Positions 1-8,816 of a stretch of 64,000 bases of DNA are shown one piece after another. The stretch spans positions 62,001 through 126,000 of the forward strand of contig NZ_JAASAH010000001.1 in NCBI RefSeq assembly GCF_012726235.1, written 5' to 3'. Within the stretch, counting starts at the first letter, position 1. Every line of letters begins with the position of its first letter. Both the position numbers and the translations under genes were made by a program. The notes beneath the pieces are model-generated. The model worked only from the letters and a program-made list of their open reading frames with translations, searched no databases and was not told the DNA's origin. Origin of the DNA: Streptomyces sp. HNM0574. Its GTDB lineage: Bacteria; Actinomycetota; Actinomycetes; Streptomycetales; Streptomycetaceae.

Positions 1-1920
1 GAGGACGGGAACGAGGGGACGCCGCCGGCGGCCGGGAGCACCGACTGGCCGGATGACGACGGTGCGCACCCGGCGCCCGGAACCGCCTCAACCACGCCTG
101 CCGGCGGGGACGTTGACCGCGACCCCCTGGAGCACCCGGACACCGCGGCCGCCGCCGACGCGGCCACCACCGAGAACCTGCTGCGCTGCTGGATCCGCGA
201 GAACGACGGCCCGCGCCCCGAGAACGGACGGCTCCGCCTCCCCCTCGACGCCGCGGGCACGGCCCTGCTCGTCCCCGTACGCCACTGGTCGGACACCGGC
301 TGGCACCGCTTCGGCCCGCCCCGGCTGGAGAACGCCCCCGAGGGCGCGGCCCCGGCCGACGCCGTGCTCGTCGCCACGCTCATCGGGCGCGAGGCGGCAC
401 ACCGCGCGGGCGCCGCCGAGCACGGCGGGGGAGCGGGCCTCGCCGAGACCGCGGCACTGGCCGGACGGGTGGCCGACTCCGTGCAGCGCACCGCCTCCTT
501 CCTCACCGCACGCCGCGCCGAGCCCGGACGCCGTCCGGAGTGCGGCCCGTTCCTGGACGCCGAGCAGTCCCTCCTGCTGGGCCACCCGCTGCACCCCACG
601 GCGAAGAGCCGCGAGGGCCTGTCGGAGGCCGAAGCCCGGGTGTACTCCCCGGAGTTGCGGTCCTCCTTCGCGCTGCACTGGATGGCGGTCTCCCGCACCG
701 TCCTCGCGCAGGACTCCGCCTGGACGGAGCAGGGGCGCGTCCGCACGGCCGAGACGCTGGCCCGCCGCTTCGCGGGCCCGGAGGTCACCGCCCGGCTGCC
801 CGAGGACACCGTGCCGCTGCCGCTGCACCCCTGGCAGGCCCGCGAACTGCGCCAGCGCCCCGGCACCGCCCGGCTCCTGGAGCTCGGGCTGCTGCGCGAC
901 CTGGGCGAGGGCGGCGACCCCTGGCACCCCACCTCGTCCGTACGCACGGTGCTCCAGTCCGGGGCCACGCCCTCCGCGATGCTCAAGCTGTCGCTCGGGG
1001 TGCGCATCACCAACTCCCGCCGGGAGAACCTCCGCAAGGAGCTGCTGCGCGGCCTGGAGGTGCACCGCCTGCTCCGCAGCGGCCTCGCCACCCAGTGGCG
1101 GAGCGTCCACCCGGGCTTCGACATCGTCCGGGACGCCGCCTGGATCGGCGCGGACGACGACCGCGACGGCACTCCCGTCCCCGGCCTCGACACCGTCATC
1201 CGGCACAACCCCTTCGGCCCGGGCGACGACGCCGTCTGCGTCGCCGGGCTGACCTCGCCGCGCCCCTGGCCCGGCACCGGGGAGGGCGTGCTGCGCTCCC
1301 GGCTGGCGGACGTCGTGACGCGGCTGTCCGCGCGGACGCGGCGCCCCGTCACCGAGGTGTCGGCCGAGTGGTTCCTGCGCTACCTGGACGCCGTGGTCCG
1401 GCCCGTGCTCTGGCTGGACGCGCACGCGGGCATCGCGCTGGAGGCGCACCAGCAGAACACCGTCGTCCTGCTCGACGCGGAGGGCTGGCCCGAGGGCGGC
1501 CGGTACCGCGACAACCAGGGCTACTACTTCCGCACCTCGCACCGCGCGGAACTGGAGCGCAGGCTGCCGGGCGCCCGACTGGGCGTCGCCAGCGACTCGT
1601 TCGTCGAGGACGCGGTGGTCGACGAACGCTTCGCCTACTACCTGGGCATCAACAACGTGCTCGGCCTGATCGGCGCCTTCGGCTCCCAGGGCCTCGCGGA
1701 CGAGCGGCTGCTGCTGGCCGCGTTCCGCGACTTCCTGCGGAAGTCCGCCAAGTGCCCGGACGGAGGCCCGGTTTCACCGCTGCCGTCCCTGCTGCTGGAC
1801 ACCCCGACGCTGAACTGCAAGGCGAACCTGCTCACCAGGCTGCACGGGCTCGACGAACTGGTCGGCCCCGTCGACACCCAGTCCGTGTACGTCGACGTCA
1901 CCAACCCGCTCGTCTGCTGA
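1..1920 (+). CDS. IucA/IucC-family NIS siderophore synthetase (5' truncated)
   Basis: The reading frame is open from the first base, so the N terminus lies outside the window. Visible family motifs are GHPLHPTAKSR, the LPLHPWQ block, the DPWHPTSSVRTV stretch with MLKLSLGVRITNSRREN, the EAHQQN motif and the C-terminal TPTLNCKANLLTR block. NRPS-independent siderophore synthetases adenylate a carboxylic acid (citrate, succinate or a derivative) and condense it with an amine or hydroxylamine in the cytoplasm. This protein differs clearly from the DesD-like synthetase two genes downstream, so the two probably catalyse different condensations, as IucA and IucC do in aerobactin synthesis. It is followed after 54 nt by an acetyltransferase gene and then the second synthetase, all on one strand, which suggests an operon whose promoter and any iron box lie upstream of the window. 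The substrate cannot be told from sequence. Confidence 0.93.
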   Translation, partial: EDGNEGTPPAAGSTDWPDDDGAHPAPGTASTTPAGGDVDRDPLEHPDTAAAADAATTENLLRCWIRENDGPRPENGRLRLPLDAAGTALLVPVRHWSDTGWHRFGPPRLENAPEGAAPADAVLVATLIGREAAHRAGAAEHGGGAGLAETAALAGRVADSVQRTASFLTARRAEPGRRPECGPFLDAEQSLLLGHPLHPTAKSREGLSEAEARVYSPELRSSFALHWMAVSRTVLAQDSAWTEQGRVRTAETLARRFAGPEVTARLPEDTVPLPLHPWQARELRQRPGTARLLELGLLRDLGEGGDPWHPTSSVRTVLQSGATPSAMLKLSLGVRITNSRRENLRKELLRGLEVHRLLRSGLATQWRSVHPGFDIVRDAAWIGADDDRDGTPVPGLDTVIRHNPFGPGDDAVCVAGLTSPRPWPGTGEGVLRSRLADVVTRLSARTRRPVTEVSAEWFLRYLDAVVRPVLWLDAHAGIALEAHQQNTVVLLDAEGWPEGGRYRDNQGYYFRTSHRAELERRLPGARLGVASDSFVEDAVVDERFAYYLGINNVLGLIGAFGSQGLADERLLLAAFRDFLRKSAKCPDGGPVSPLPSLLLDTPTLNCKANLLTRLHGLDELVGPVDTQSVYVDVTNPLVC

Positions 1921-1974
1921 CCGCTGCCCGTACGGGCACCCGGCCCACCGTCGTCGCATCCTGGAGGCGATTCC

Positions 1975-2643
1975 TTGCAGCGCCCGCAAGAGCAGCAGAC
2001 CGGCCCGTACGGAGCAGGCGGCGGCGTGCTCCCGGGCGCGCGGCCCTCCGGGCGCGCGACGGCCCCGCCCGTGCCGCCGGTCGGCCGGGTCGCCGACTGG
2101 CCGGCCCGGCCCACGCCCGTCGGCACGCTGCGGCTGGTGCCCGTCGAGGAGGAGCGCGACGCCGCGCTCGTCGCGGGCTGGATGAACGACCCGGCCGTGG
2201 CCGCCTTCTGGGAGCTGGCCGGGCCGGTGGAGACCACGGCGGCGCATCTCCGCGCCCAGCTGCGCGGCGACGGGCGCAGCGTCCCCTGCCTCGGCGTCCT
2301 CGACGGCACCCCGATGAGCTACTGGGAGATCTACCGCGCCGACCTCGACCCCCTCGCCCGGCACTGCGCGGTGCGCCCGCACGACACCGGCGTGCACGTC
2401 CTGCTGGGCTCGGCCGCCGACCGGGGGCGGGGCGTGGGGAAGGCGCTGCTGCGCGCCGTCGCCGACCTGGTGCTCGACCGGCGCGCCGAGTGCGCCCGCG
2501 TGCTGGCCGAGCCGGACGTACGGAACACGGCCTCCGTCGCGGCTTTTCTGAGCGCCGGGTTCCGCTTCGCCTCCGAGGTCCAACTGCCCGAGAAGCTGGC
2601 CGCGTTGATGGTTCGCGACCGCGAACTGAGGACAACACTCTGA
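1975..2643 (+). CDS. GNAT acetyltransferase, siderophore N-hydroxy-amine acylase type (IucB/RhbD-like)
   Basis: A 222-residue protein of the GNAT superfamily. The start is TTG at 1975, chosen because GGAGG (1963-1967) sits 7 nt upstream. Residues 1-40 are Pro/Gly-rich and probably disordered; the catalytic domain begins near GTLRLVPVEEERD. The WMNDP, SYWEIYRAD and RGRGVGKALL (acetyl-CoA loop) motifs are those of the family that acylates N6-hydroxylysine or related hydroxylamines to give hydroxamates. Lying between two NIS synthetase genes, it most likely makes the hydroxamate building block used by one of them. No lysine or ornithine N-monooxygenase is visible in the window; one would be expected just upstream if the product is a classical hydroxamate. 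Confidence 0.88.
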   Translation: MQRPQEQQTGPYGAGGGVLPGARPSGRATAPPVPPVGRVADWPARPTPVGTLRLVPVEEERDAALVAGWMNDPAVAAFWELAGPVETTAAHLRAQLRGDGRSVPCLGVLDGTPMSYWEIYRADLDPLARHCAVRPHDTGVHVLLGSAADRGRGVGKALLRAVADLVLDRRAECARVLAEPDVRNTASVAAFLSAGFRFASEVQLPEKLAALMVRDRELRTTL

Positions 2644-2696
2644 GAGCCCGCATGGCACCACGTCCGCGTCACTGCCTCCGAATAGGAGCTCATACC

Positions 2697-4580
2697 GTGC
2701 ACCAGACCCCTGCCGCAGGCCCGCCCGGTACCCCGGGCCCCTCCGCGCCCTTCGGCCCGGCCGAGCCCGTCCCGCCCGCCGCACCCGTCCCACTGTCCGT
2801 CCCCGAGGGACTCGACGGGACGGCCTGGCGGACCGCGGCGCACCGGCTGCTCGCCAAAATGGTGGCCGAGTTCGCCTACGAGGAACTGCTCACGCCCGAA
2901 CCGGACGACGACACAGCCGAGGGGACGGACGAGGCGGGGGCCTTCCGTCCCTACCGGCTGCCGGTGAGCGACGACCTGACGCTCCGCTTCCGCGCCCGGC
3001 GCACCGCCTACGGCCACTGGCACCTCCAGCCCGGCTCCCTCACCCCGGCCGACGCCGACCCCTTCGCCTTCCTCACCCGCGCCCACCGCACCCTCCTGGG
3101 CCTCAGCGGCGACACCACGGGCCACCTGATCCGCGAACTCACCGCCACGCTCACCGCCGATGTCCGGCTCGCCGCGGGGGAGTTGACCGCCGAGCGGCTC
3201 GCCGAGCTCGACTACGCCGCGCTGGAGGGCCACCAGACCGGCCACCCGTGGCTCGTCGCCAACAAGGGCCGGCTCAACTTCTCCGCCTCGGACGCCGCCC
3301 GCTTCAGCCCCGAGGCCCGCACCCCGCAGCGGCTCCCCTGGATCGCCGTCCACCGCGAACTGGCCCACTACCGGGGCGTCCCCGCGCTCTCCGACCCCGC
3401 GCGGCTCTACGCGTCCGAGCTCGGCGCCGGAGTGGTGAGCCGCTTCGAGGACACCCTCCGCGCGCGCGGGCTGCGCCCCGCCGACTACCTGTTCCTCCCC
3501 GTCCACCCCTGGCAGTGGGACGAGACGATCGTCCCGCTCTTCGCCCCCGAACTCGCCTCCGAGCGGATCGTCCCGCTCGGCGAGGACGGCGACACACGTC
3601 TGCCGCAGCAGTCCATCCGCACCTTCCTCAACACCAGCCGCCCGGAGCGGCACACGGTCAAGCTGCCGCTGTCCGTCCTCAACACCCTCGTCTGGCGCGG
3701 CCTGCCCACGGAGCGGACGCTGGCCGCGCCCGCCGTCACCTCCTGGGTGCACCGGCTGCGCGATACGGACCCTTACCTGCGGGACGAGTGCCGGGTCGTG
3801 CTGCTCGGCGAGGTCGCCTCCGTCGCGGTGCCCCACCCCGTCTACGACGCGCTGCCCGAGGTGCCGTACCAGTACCGCGAACTGCTGGGCTGCATCTGGC
3901 GCGAACCGCTCGGCCCGCGGCTCGACGCGGGGGAGCGCGCGCGCACCCTGGCGGCGCTCATCCACACCGACGCGCGGGGCCGCTGCTTCACGGCCGAACT
4001 GGTGCGCCGGTCCGGACTGGAGCCCCGGGTGTGGCTGCGCCGGCTCTTCGCCGCGCTGCTGCCGCCGCTGCTCCACTTCCTCTACCGCTACGGCACCGTC
4101 TTCTCCCCGCACGGCGAGAACGCCATCGTCGTCTTCGACGAGCGGGACGTCCCCGTACGGCTGGCGGTGAAGGACTTCGTGGACGACGTGAACATCACCT
4201 CGGGCCCGCTGCCCGAGCTCGCGGACATGCCGCGGGACGTGCGCGAGGTGCTGCTGACCGAGCCGCCCGAGTTCCTCACCCAGTTCATCCACTCCGGGCT
4301 CTTCGTCGGCGTCTTCCGCTACCTCGCCCCCCGCTGCGAGGACCAACTCGGCGTCCCCGAGGACGAGTTCTGGTCACTCGTACGGGCCGAGACCGAGCGC
4401 TACCACGCCCGCTTCCCCGAGCTGAAGAACCGCTTCGAGACCTTCGACCTGCTCACCCCGCGCATCGAGCGGCTCTGCCTCAACCGGAACCGGCTCCACC
4501 TGGACGGCTACCGCGACCGCGCCGAGCGGCCGCACGCCGCGGTGCACGGCACCGTGCCCAATCCGCTGCACGGGGTCTGA
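2697..4580 (+). CDS. IucA/IucC-family NIS siderophore synthetase, DesD-like
   Basis: A 627-residue protein. I chose GTG at 2697 because AGGAG (2684-2688) lies 8 nt upstream; an in-frame ATG at 2652 is an alternative. The first 45 residues are Pro/Ala-rich. The core matches the type C/DesD subgroup: GHPWLVANKGR followed by ARFSPEA, the LPVHPWQWDE motif, QQSIRTFLNTS, and SPHGENAIVVFD with KDFVDD. In DesD these motifs surround the ATP and carboxylate sites that oligomerise and cyclise N-hydroxy-N-succinylcadaverine. The gene is 53 nt after the acetyltransferase gene and is the last of the operon; dinG starts 59 nt later. Its role is probably the final coupling or macrocyclisation of a hydroxamate siderophore. 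It is distinct from the true desABCD locus, because desA-C homologues are not next to it. Confidence 0.92.
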   Translation: MHQTPAAGPPGTPGPSAPFGPAEPVPPAAPVPLSVPEGLDGTAWRTAAHRLLAKMVAEFAYEELLTPEPDDDTAEGTDEAGAFRPYRLPVSDDLTLRFRARRTAYGHWHLQPGSLTPADADPFAFLTRAHRTLLGLSGDTTGHLIRELTATLTADVRLAAGELTAERLAELDYAALEGHQTGHPWLVANKGRLNFSASDAARFSPEARTPQRLPWIAVHRELAHYRGVPALSDPARLYASELGAGVVSRFEDTLRARGLRPADYLFLPVHPWQWDETIVPLFAPELASERIVPLGEDGDTRLPQQSIRTFLNTSRPERHTVKLPLSVLNTLVWRGLPTERTLAAPAVTSWVHRLRDTDPYLRDECRVVLLGEVASVAVPHPVYDALPEVPYQYRELLGCIWREPLGPRLDAGERARTLAALIHTDARGRCFTAELVRRSGLEPRVWLRRLFAALLPPLLHFLYRYGTVFSPHGENAIVVFDERDVPVRLAVKDFVDDVNITSGPLPELADMPRDVREVLLTEPPEFLTQFIHSGLFVGVFRYLAPRCEDQLGVPEDEFWSLVRAETERYHARFPELKNRFETFDLLTPRIERLCLNRNRLHLDGYRDRAERPHAAVHGTVPNPLHGV

Positions 4581-4639
4581 CCGGTGCCCGACCGGCGGCG
4601 CGGCCCGTTGTCAGAGGCCGGGCGTAGGGTGTCTGACCT

Positions 4640-6685
4640 ATGAGCAAGCCCGCCGTCTCCGATCTCCTCCATGCCGCCGTCGCCGCCGTCGGGGGCACGG
4701 AACGCCCTGGTCAGCTGGCCATGGCCGAAGCCGTCGCCGACGCCGTCGACGACGGCAGCCACCTGCTCGTCCAGGCGGGCACCGGCACCGGAAAGTCCCT
4801 CGGCTATCTGGTCCCGGCGCTGGCGCACGGCGAGCGCGTCGTCGTCGCCACGGCGACGCTCGCGCTGCAGCGCCAGCTCGTCGAGCGGGACCTGCCGCGC
4901 ACGGTCGAGGCGCTGCGCCCGCTGCTCCGCCGCCGCCCCGAGTTCGCCATGCTCAAGGGCCGGTCGAACTACCTGTGCCTGCACCGCCTGCACGAGGGCG
5001 TGCCGCAGGAAGAGGAGGACGGTCTCTTCGACCCGTTCGAGGCGGCGGAGGCGGCCGGGCGCGCCTCCACGGGCCCCACCTCCCGCCTCGGCCAGGACCT
5101 GCTGCGGCTGCGCGACTGGTCGGACGAGACGGAGACGGGCGACCGGGACGACCTCAAGCCGGGAGTCTCGGACCGCGCCTGGTCGCAGGTCTCCGTCTCG
5201 GCCCGCGAGTGCCTCGGCGCGAGCAAGTGCGCGTACGGCGCGGACTGCTTCGCCGAGGCGGCCCGCGAGCGCGCCAAGCTCGCCGAGGTCATCGTCACCA
5301 ACCACGCGCTGCTCGCCATCGACGCCATCGAGGGCGCCCCGGTGCTGCCCGGGCACGAGGTCCTGATCGTCGACGAGGCGCACGAACTGGTCTCGCGGGT
5401 GACGGGCGTCGCCACCGGCGAGCTGACCCCGGGCGGCGTCAACCGCGCGGTGCGGCGCTGCGCCAAGCTGGTCGACGAGAGGGCCGCCGACCAGCTGCAG
5501 GCCGCCTCCGAGAACTTCGAGCGGCTGATGGAGCTGGCCCTCCCGGGCCGCCTGGAGACCGTCCCGGACGATCTGGGCCAGGCGCTGGCCGCGCTGCGGG
5601 ACGCGGCGCGCACCTGCATCAGCGCCCTGGGCAACACCCGCGACAAGTCCGTCCAGGACGAGGACGCGGTACGCAAACAGGCCCTCGCCTCCATCGAGAA
5701 CGTCCACGACGTCGCCGAACGCGTCGTCGAGGGCTCGGAGTTCGACGTCGTCTGGTACGAGCGGAACGACCGGTACGGCGCCTCGCTGCGGGTGGCGCCG
5801 CTGTCCGTCTCCGGCCTGCTGCGCGAGAAGCTCTTCGAGGACCGCTCGGTGATCCTCACCTCCGCGACGCTCAAGCTCGGCGGCGATTTCAACGGCGTCG
5901 GCGCCTCGCTCGGGCTCGGGCCCGAGGGCGCGCAGGAGCAGACGTCCGGCGGCGCCGCTCCGGAGCCCGGCGCGGCCGCGGCCGTCGAGAGCCCGCCCTG
6001 GCGCGGCCTCGACGTCGGCTCGCCCTTCGACTACCGCAAGCAGGGCATCCTCTACGTGGCCAAGCACCTCGCCCAGCCGGGCCGCGAGGGCTCGCGCACG
6101 GACATGCTGGACGAACTGGAGGAGCTGATCGGCGCCGCCGGCGGGCGCACCCTCGGCCTGTTCTCGTCGATGCGCGCGGCCCGCGCCGCAGCCGAGGAGC
6201 TGCGGGGCCGGCTGGACGTGCCGATCCTGCTCCAGGGCGAGGAGACCCTCGGCGAGCTGATCCGCCGCTTCGCGGACGACGCGGAGACCTGCCTGTTCGG
6301 CACGCTGTCGCTGTGGCAGGGCGTCGATGTGCCGGGCGTGAACTGCCAGTTGGTGGTCATGGACCGGGTGCCGTTCCCGCGCCCCGACGACCCGCTGATG
6401 AGCGCGCGCCAGAAGGCGGTGGAGGAGCGCGGCGGCAACGGCTTCATGGCCGTCGCGGCGACGCACGCGGCGCTGCTGATGGCCCAGGGCGCCGGTCGCC
6501 TGGTCCGCGCCTCGGGCGACCGTGGCGTGGTGGCGGTGCTCGACCCCCGGCTGGAGCGGGCGCGGTACGGCGGCTTCCTGCGCGCCTCGATGCCCGACTT
6601 CTGGTACACGACGGACCGGAACCAGGTGCGGCGCTCGCTGGCCGCCATCGACAAGGCGGCGAAGGAGAACCCGGGGCGGAAGTAG
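4640..6685 (+). CDS. dinG: DinG-family ATP-dependent DNA helicase (XPD-like, Fe-S)
   Basis: A 681-residue superfamily 2 helicase. Walker A is QAGTGTGKSLGY near residue 46 and motif II is VDEAHELV near residue 245. Between them lie four cysteines (YLCLHR, then CLGASKCAYGADC before AKLAEVIVTNHALL), the usual place for the XPD/DinG 4Fe-4S cluster. The C-terminal half has LFSSMRAARAAAEEL, LSLWQGVDVPG and QGAGRLVR, the conserved RecA-like domain 2 motifs. Such enzymes unwind DNA 5' to 3' and resolve replication-transcription conflicts and R-loops. The gene is convergent with lexA, and the two share a strong hairpin. I see no SOS box before it. The ATG has only a weak ribosome site. Confidence 0.92.
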   Translation: MSKPAVSDLLHAAVAAVGGTERPGQLAMAEAVADAVDDGSHLLVQAGTGTGKSLGYLVPALAHGERVVVATATLALQRQLVERDLPRTVEALRPLLRRRPEFAMLKGRSNYLCLHRLHEGVPQEEEDGLFDPFEAAEAAGRASTGPTSRLGQDLLRLRDWSDETETGDRDDLKPGVSDRAWSQVSVSARECLGASKCAYGADCFAEAARERAKLAEVIVTNHALLAIDAIEGAPVLPGHEVLIVDEAHELVSRVTGVATGELTPGGVNRAVRRCAKLVDERAADQLQAASENFERLMELALPGRLETVPDDLGQALAALRDAARTCISALGNTRDKSVQDEDAVRKQALASIENVHDVAERVVEGSEFDVVWYERNDRYGASLRVAPLSVSGLLREKLFEDRSVILTSATLKLGGDFNGVGASLGLGPEGAQEQTSGGAAPEPGAAAAVESPPWRGLDVGSPFDYRKQGILYVAKHLAQPGREGSRTDMLDELEELIGAAGGRTLGLFSSMRAARAAAEELRGRLDVPILLQGEETLGELIRRFADDAETCLFGTLSLWQGVDVPGVNCQLVVMDRVPFPRPDDPLMSARQKAVEERGGNGFMAVAATHAALLMAQGAGRLVRASGDRGVVAVLDPRLERARYGGFLRASMPDFWYTTDRNQVRRSLAAIDKAAKENPGRK

Positions 6686-6703
6686 ACCCCGGAAAAAGGC
6701 GGA

Positions 6704-6735
6704 GCCGCCGGTTCCGGCGCAGGGGAACCGGCGGC
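6704..6735. terminator. Bidirectional terminator between dinG and lexA
   Basis: A perfect 12-bp stem (6704-6715 with 6724-6735; left arm GCCGCCGGTTCC) with an 8-nt loop sits between the converging stops. The A5 run at 6693-6697 would be a U-tract for transcripts coming from lexA. Confidence 0.8.
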
Positions 6736-6759
6736 CCGTACGGGACCGCGGGGGCGGGG

Positions 6760-7554
6760 TCAGACCCTCCGCAGTACCGCGACGACCTTGCCGAGGATCG
6801 TCGCGTCGTCACCAGGGATCGGCTGGTACGAGGAGTTGTGCGGCAGCAGCCACACATGGCCGTCCTCGCGCTTGAATCGCTTGACGGTGGCTTCGCCCTC
6901 CAGCATCGCGGCGACGATGTCGCCGTTCTCCGCGACGGGCTGACGGCGCACGGTGACCCAGTCGCCGTCGCAGATGGCCGCGTCGACCATCGAGTCACCG
7001 ATGACCTTGAGCACGAAGAGGTCGCCGTCTCCCACGAGTTGGCGCGGGAGGGGGAAGACGTCCTCGACGGACTCCTCGGCCAGGATCGGCCCGCCGGCCG
7101 CGATCCGGCCCACCAGCGGCACGTACGAGGCGGAGGGCTTGCCCGCGGTGTCGGTGGTGGTCTGGGTGGTCGGTGTGTCCGAGCCGCGGACCTCGTAGGC
7201 ACGGGGACGGTGCGGGTCGCGCCGGAGGAAGCCCTTCCGCTCCAGGGCCATCAGCTGGTGCGCCACGGACGAGGTGCTGGAGAGCCCGACGGCCTGGCCG
7301 ATCTCCCGCATGGACGGCGGGTAGCCCCGGCGCTGCACGGAGTCCCGGATCACCTCGATGACGCGGCGCTGCCGGTCGGTGAGCCCGGAGCTGTCCGCGC
7401 GGATTCCGGGTGGACGTCCGGGCAGCGAACGTTTCGGTTGCTGGTCGTCGCGCCCCTCCGGGGACATGGCGTCATGCATGGGCTGGATCTGTTCGAGCGA
7501 CTGCGCGGGACGGTTCTGGGAGGTGATGGTGGCGCTGTCTGCGGTGGTGGTCAC
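6760..7554 (-). CDS. lexA: SOS repressor LexA
   Basis: A 264-residue repressor. The GTG start at 7554 gives the N terminus [11 protein letters not shown] that I recall from other Streptomyces LexA proteins; the frame stays open 72 nt further upstream. A low-complexity arm (1-42) precedes the winged helix (about 55-122, with the recognition region at [17 protein letters not shown]). The linker leads to the self-cleavage site Ala153-Gly154 in GRIAAGGP. The catalytic dyad is Ser188 (IGDSMVD) and Lys225 (EATVKRF), both present, so autoproteolysis on RecA filaments should work. It represses DNA-damage genes. An imperfect SOS box about 65 nt upstream suggests autoregulation. It diverges from nrdR. 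Confidence 0.97.
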   Translation of the reverse strand: MTTTADSATITSQNRPAQSLEQIQPMHDAMSPEGRDDQQPKRSLPGRPPGIRADSSGLTDRQRRVIEVIRDSVQRRGYPPSMREIGQAVGLSSTSSVAHQLMALERKGFLRRDPHRPRAYEVRGSDTPTTQTTTDTAGKPSASYVPLVGRIAAGGPILAEESVEDVFPLPRQLVGDGDLFVLKVIGDSMVDAAICDGDWVTVRRQPVAENGDIVAAMLEGEATVKRFKREDGHVWLLPHNSSYQPIPGDDATILGKVVAVLRRV

Positions 7555-7616
7555 GTCGGCCCCTCTCGAGCGGTTCTCCCTAGTAGGACAACGGTAGTTG
7601 CTTTCGAAAGGTTGCG

Positions 7617-7632
7617 CCAAACACACGTTCGA
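7617..7632. promoter_or_regulatory. Imperfect SOS box upstream of lexA
   Basis: AAACACACGTTC at 7619-7630 matches the actinobacterial LexA site GAAC-N4-GTTC except for one base in the left half. It is followed by GA, as in the mycobacterial consensus. It lies 65 nt upstream of the lexA start, a sensible place for autorepression. Confidence 0.6.
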
Positions 7633-7946
7633 GTGAAAATTTACAGTTCACCTGACTTGATCAAGCTTCACGGTGTAAGTAGTGCGCACTCTCCGTAGGG
7701 CCCGCCGTCCGGCTCCCGGAGTCCCGAATCCGCGCGGCGCACAGGCGCGTGCGCCCGTCACCGGTGCCCGGCCGCGCGGCCCGCGCGCTCCCGTCACGGA
7801 CGTCCGCCGCGGTTTCCCGCGGTACGGCGCGGCCCTGCCGGGGCGGTGACCGCGGTGGCCACCCCAATTGTTCGAAGAGGGCCTTCTCCGCGTAGTCTTC
7901 CTGGCTGTCGTCTTCCGCGACACGCATGGGCCCAGCTGACGCCCCG

Positions 7947-7962
7947 ACACCAGATCTAGTGG
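7947..7962. promoter_or_regulatory. Candidate NrdR box 1
   Basis: ACACCAGATCTAGTGG is palindromic at 12 of 16 positions and resembles the 16-bp NrdR box, with CWA and TWG half sites around a central GATC. It lies 34 bp from a second similar element, about three helical turns, as in known tandem NrdR sites. Confidence 0.6.
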
Positions 7963-7979
7963 TTTGATGGGCGCACGCC

Positions 7980-7995
7980 ACCCACAAGTTGTGGT
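7980..7995. promoter_or_regulatory. Candidate NrdR box 2
   Basis: ACCCACAAGTTGTGGT contains the perfect inverted repeat CCACAA-G-TTGTGG. With the upstream element it forms the usual pair of NrdR sites in front of an actinobacterial ribonucleotide reductase operon. Confidence 0.6.
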
Positions 7996-8130
7996 CCCCG
8001 GTGTCCTCTTCGCGGTGGCGTCACCTATGCTGGAAGCAGCTTCGTCAGGGGTCCGGAAGGGCCGCGCGCGGAGCTGTACAAGTGCTGCACGCCTGCGGGT
8101 TCCGAAGGTTCGAGGAGGATGGGGAGAGCG

Positions 8131-8682
8131 ATGCACTGTCCCTTCTGCCGGCACCCCGACAGCCGCGTCGTCGACAGCCGTACGACGGACGACGGTGCCG
8201 CGATCCGTCGTCGGCGGCAGTGCCCGGACTGCTCCCGCCGTTTCACCACGGTGGAGAATGCCTCACTCACTGTGATCAAGCGGAGCGGAGTCACCGAGCC
8301 GTTCAGCAGAGACAAGGTGATCGCGGGGGTCCGGAAGGCGTGCCAGGGGCGGCCCGTCACGGAGGACGCGCTGGCCCAGCTCGGGCAGTGCGTCGAGGAG
8401 GCCGTGCGTGCCACCGGGAGCGCCGAGCTCTCCACGCACGACGTCGGCCTCGCCATACTCGGCCCCCTGCAGGACCTGGACCTCGTGGCCTACCTGCGAT
8501 TCGCCTCCGTCTACCGGGCGTTCGACTCGCTCGAGGACTTCGAGGCCGCTGTCGCCGAGCTGCGGGAGGCGCAGCACGCGGCCGAGGACGACGACGGACG
8601 CGGAGGCGACGCCGCGCCCGTCACGGAGCCCGCGTCGGACCCCGGTCCGGACGTTCCCGCTCCGGCCGGCGCGACCGACTGA
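8131..8682 (+). CDS. nrdR: Transcriptional repressor NrdR
   Basis: A 183-residue protein. ATG at 8131 follows GGGGAGAG and gives the family's standard N terminus MHCPFC; an upstream ATG at 8119 would add only four residues. The zinc ribbon uses Cys3, Cys6, Cys31 and Cys34. The ATP-cone domain spans about 46-136 ([16 protein letters not shown] to [11 protein letters not shown]). A variable acidic tail of about 35 residues follows. NrdR senses ATP/dATP through the cone and represses ribonucleotide reductase genes. It is transcribed with nrdJ, 134 nt downstream, behind two NrdR-like boxes, so it should repress its own operon. Confidence 0.97.
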   Translation: MHCPFCRHPDSRVVDSRTTDDGAAIRRRRQCPDCSRRFTTVENASLTVIKRSGVTEPFSRDKVIAGVRKACQGRPVTEDALAQLGQCVEEAVRATGSAELSTHDVGLAILGPLQDLDLVAYLRFASVYRAFDSLEDFEAAVAELREAQHAAEDDDGRGGDAAPVTEPASDPGPDVPAPAGATD

Positions 8683-8816
8683 GCCGGCCCGCGCCCGCGC
8701 GGCGCACGACGTGAGACCTGGCCGGAGTACGCACGGCCCTCCGGTCATCAGACAGACACCGTGACCCGGGAAGAACCGGGGCACATCGGGGCGTTATGCC
8801 CGTACAGGGAGGCGGA

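Larger units (their letters stand above)
7555..8130. other. Divergent lexA/nrdR promoter region
   Basis: This 576-nt gap holds the promoters of lexA (minus) and nrdRJ (plus). I see one SOS-box-like site near lexA and two NrdR-box-like palindromes about 140-180 nt before nrdR. The open frames crossing it on the minus strand have no recognisable content and I did not call them. Confidence 0.7.

Noticed and set aside
88..1542. Long open frames on the minus strand and in other frames across the first synthetase gene
   Set aside because: Typical of high-GC codon use. They have no recognisable domain, and biased Arg/Pro/Ala composition, while the plus-strand frame encodes a clear synthetase.
7561..7616. 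Second SOS-like site around CTTTCGAAAG (7601-7610)
   Set aside because: A palindrome, but it does not match GAAC-N4-GTTC.
7648..8154. Minus-strand open frame in the lexA/nrdR region
   Set aside because: Basic, low-complexity product with no motif. It overlaps the promoter elements and the nrdR start.
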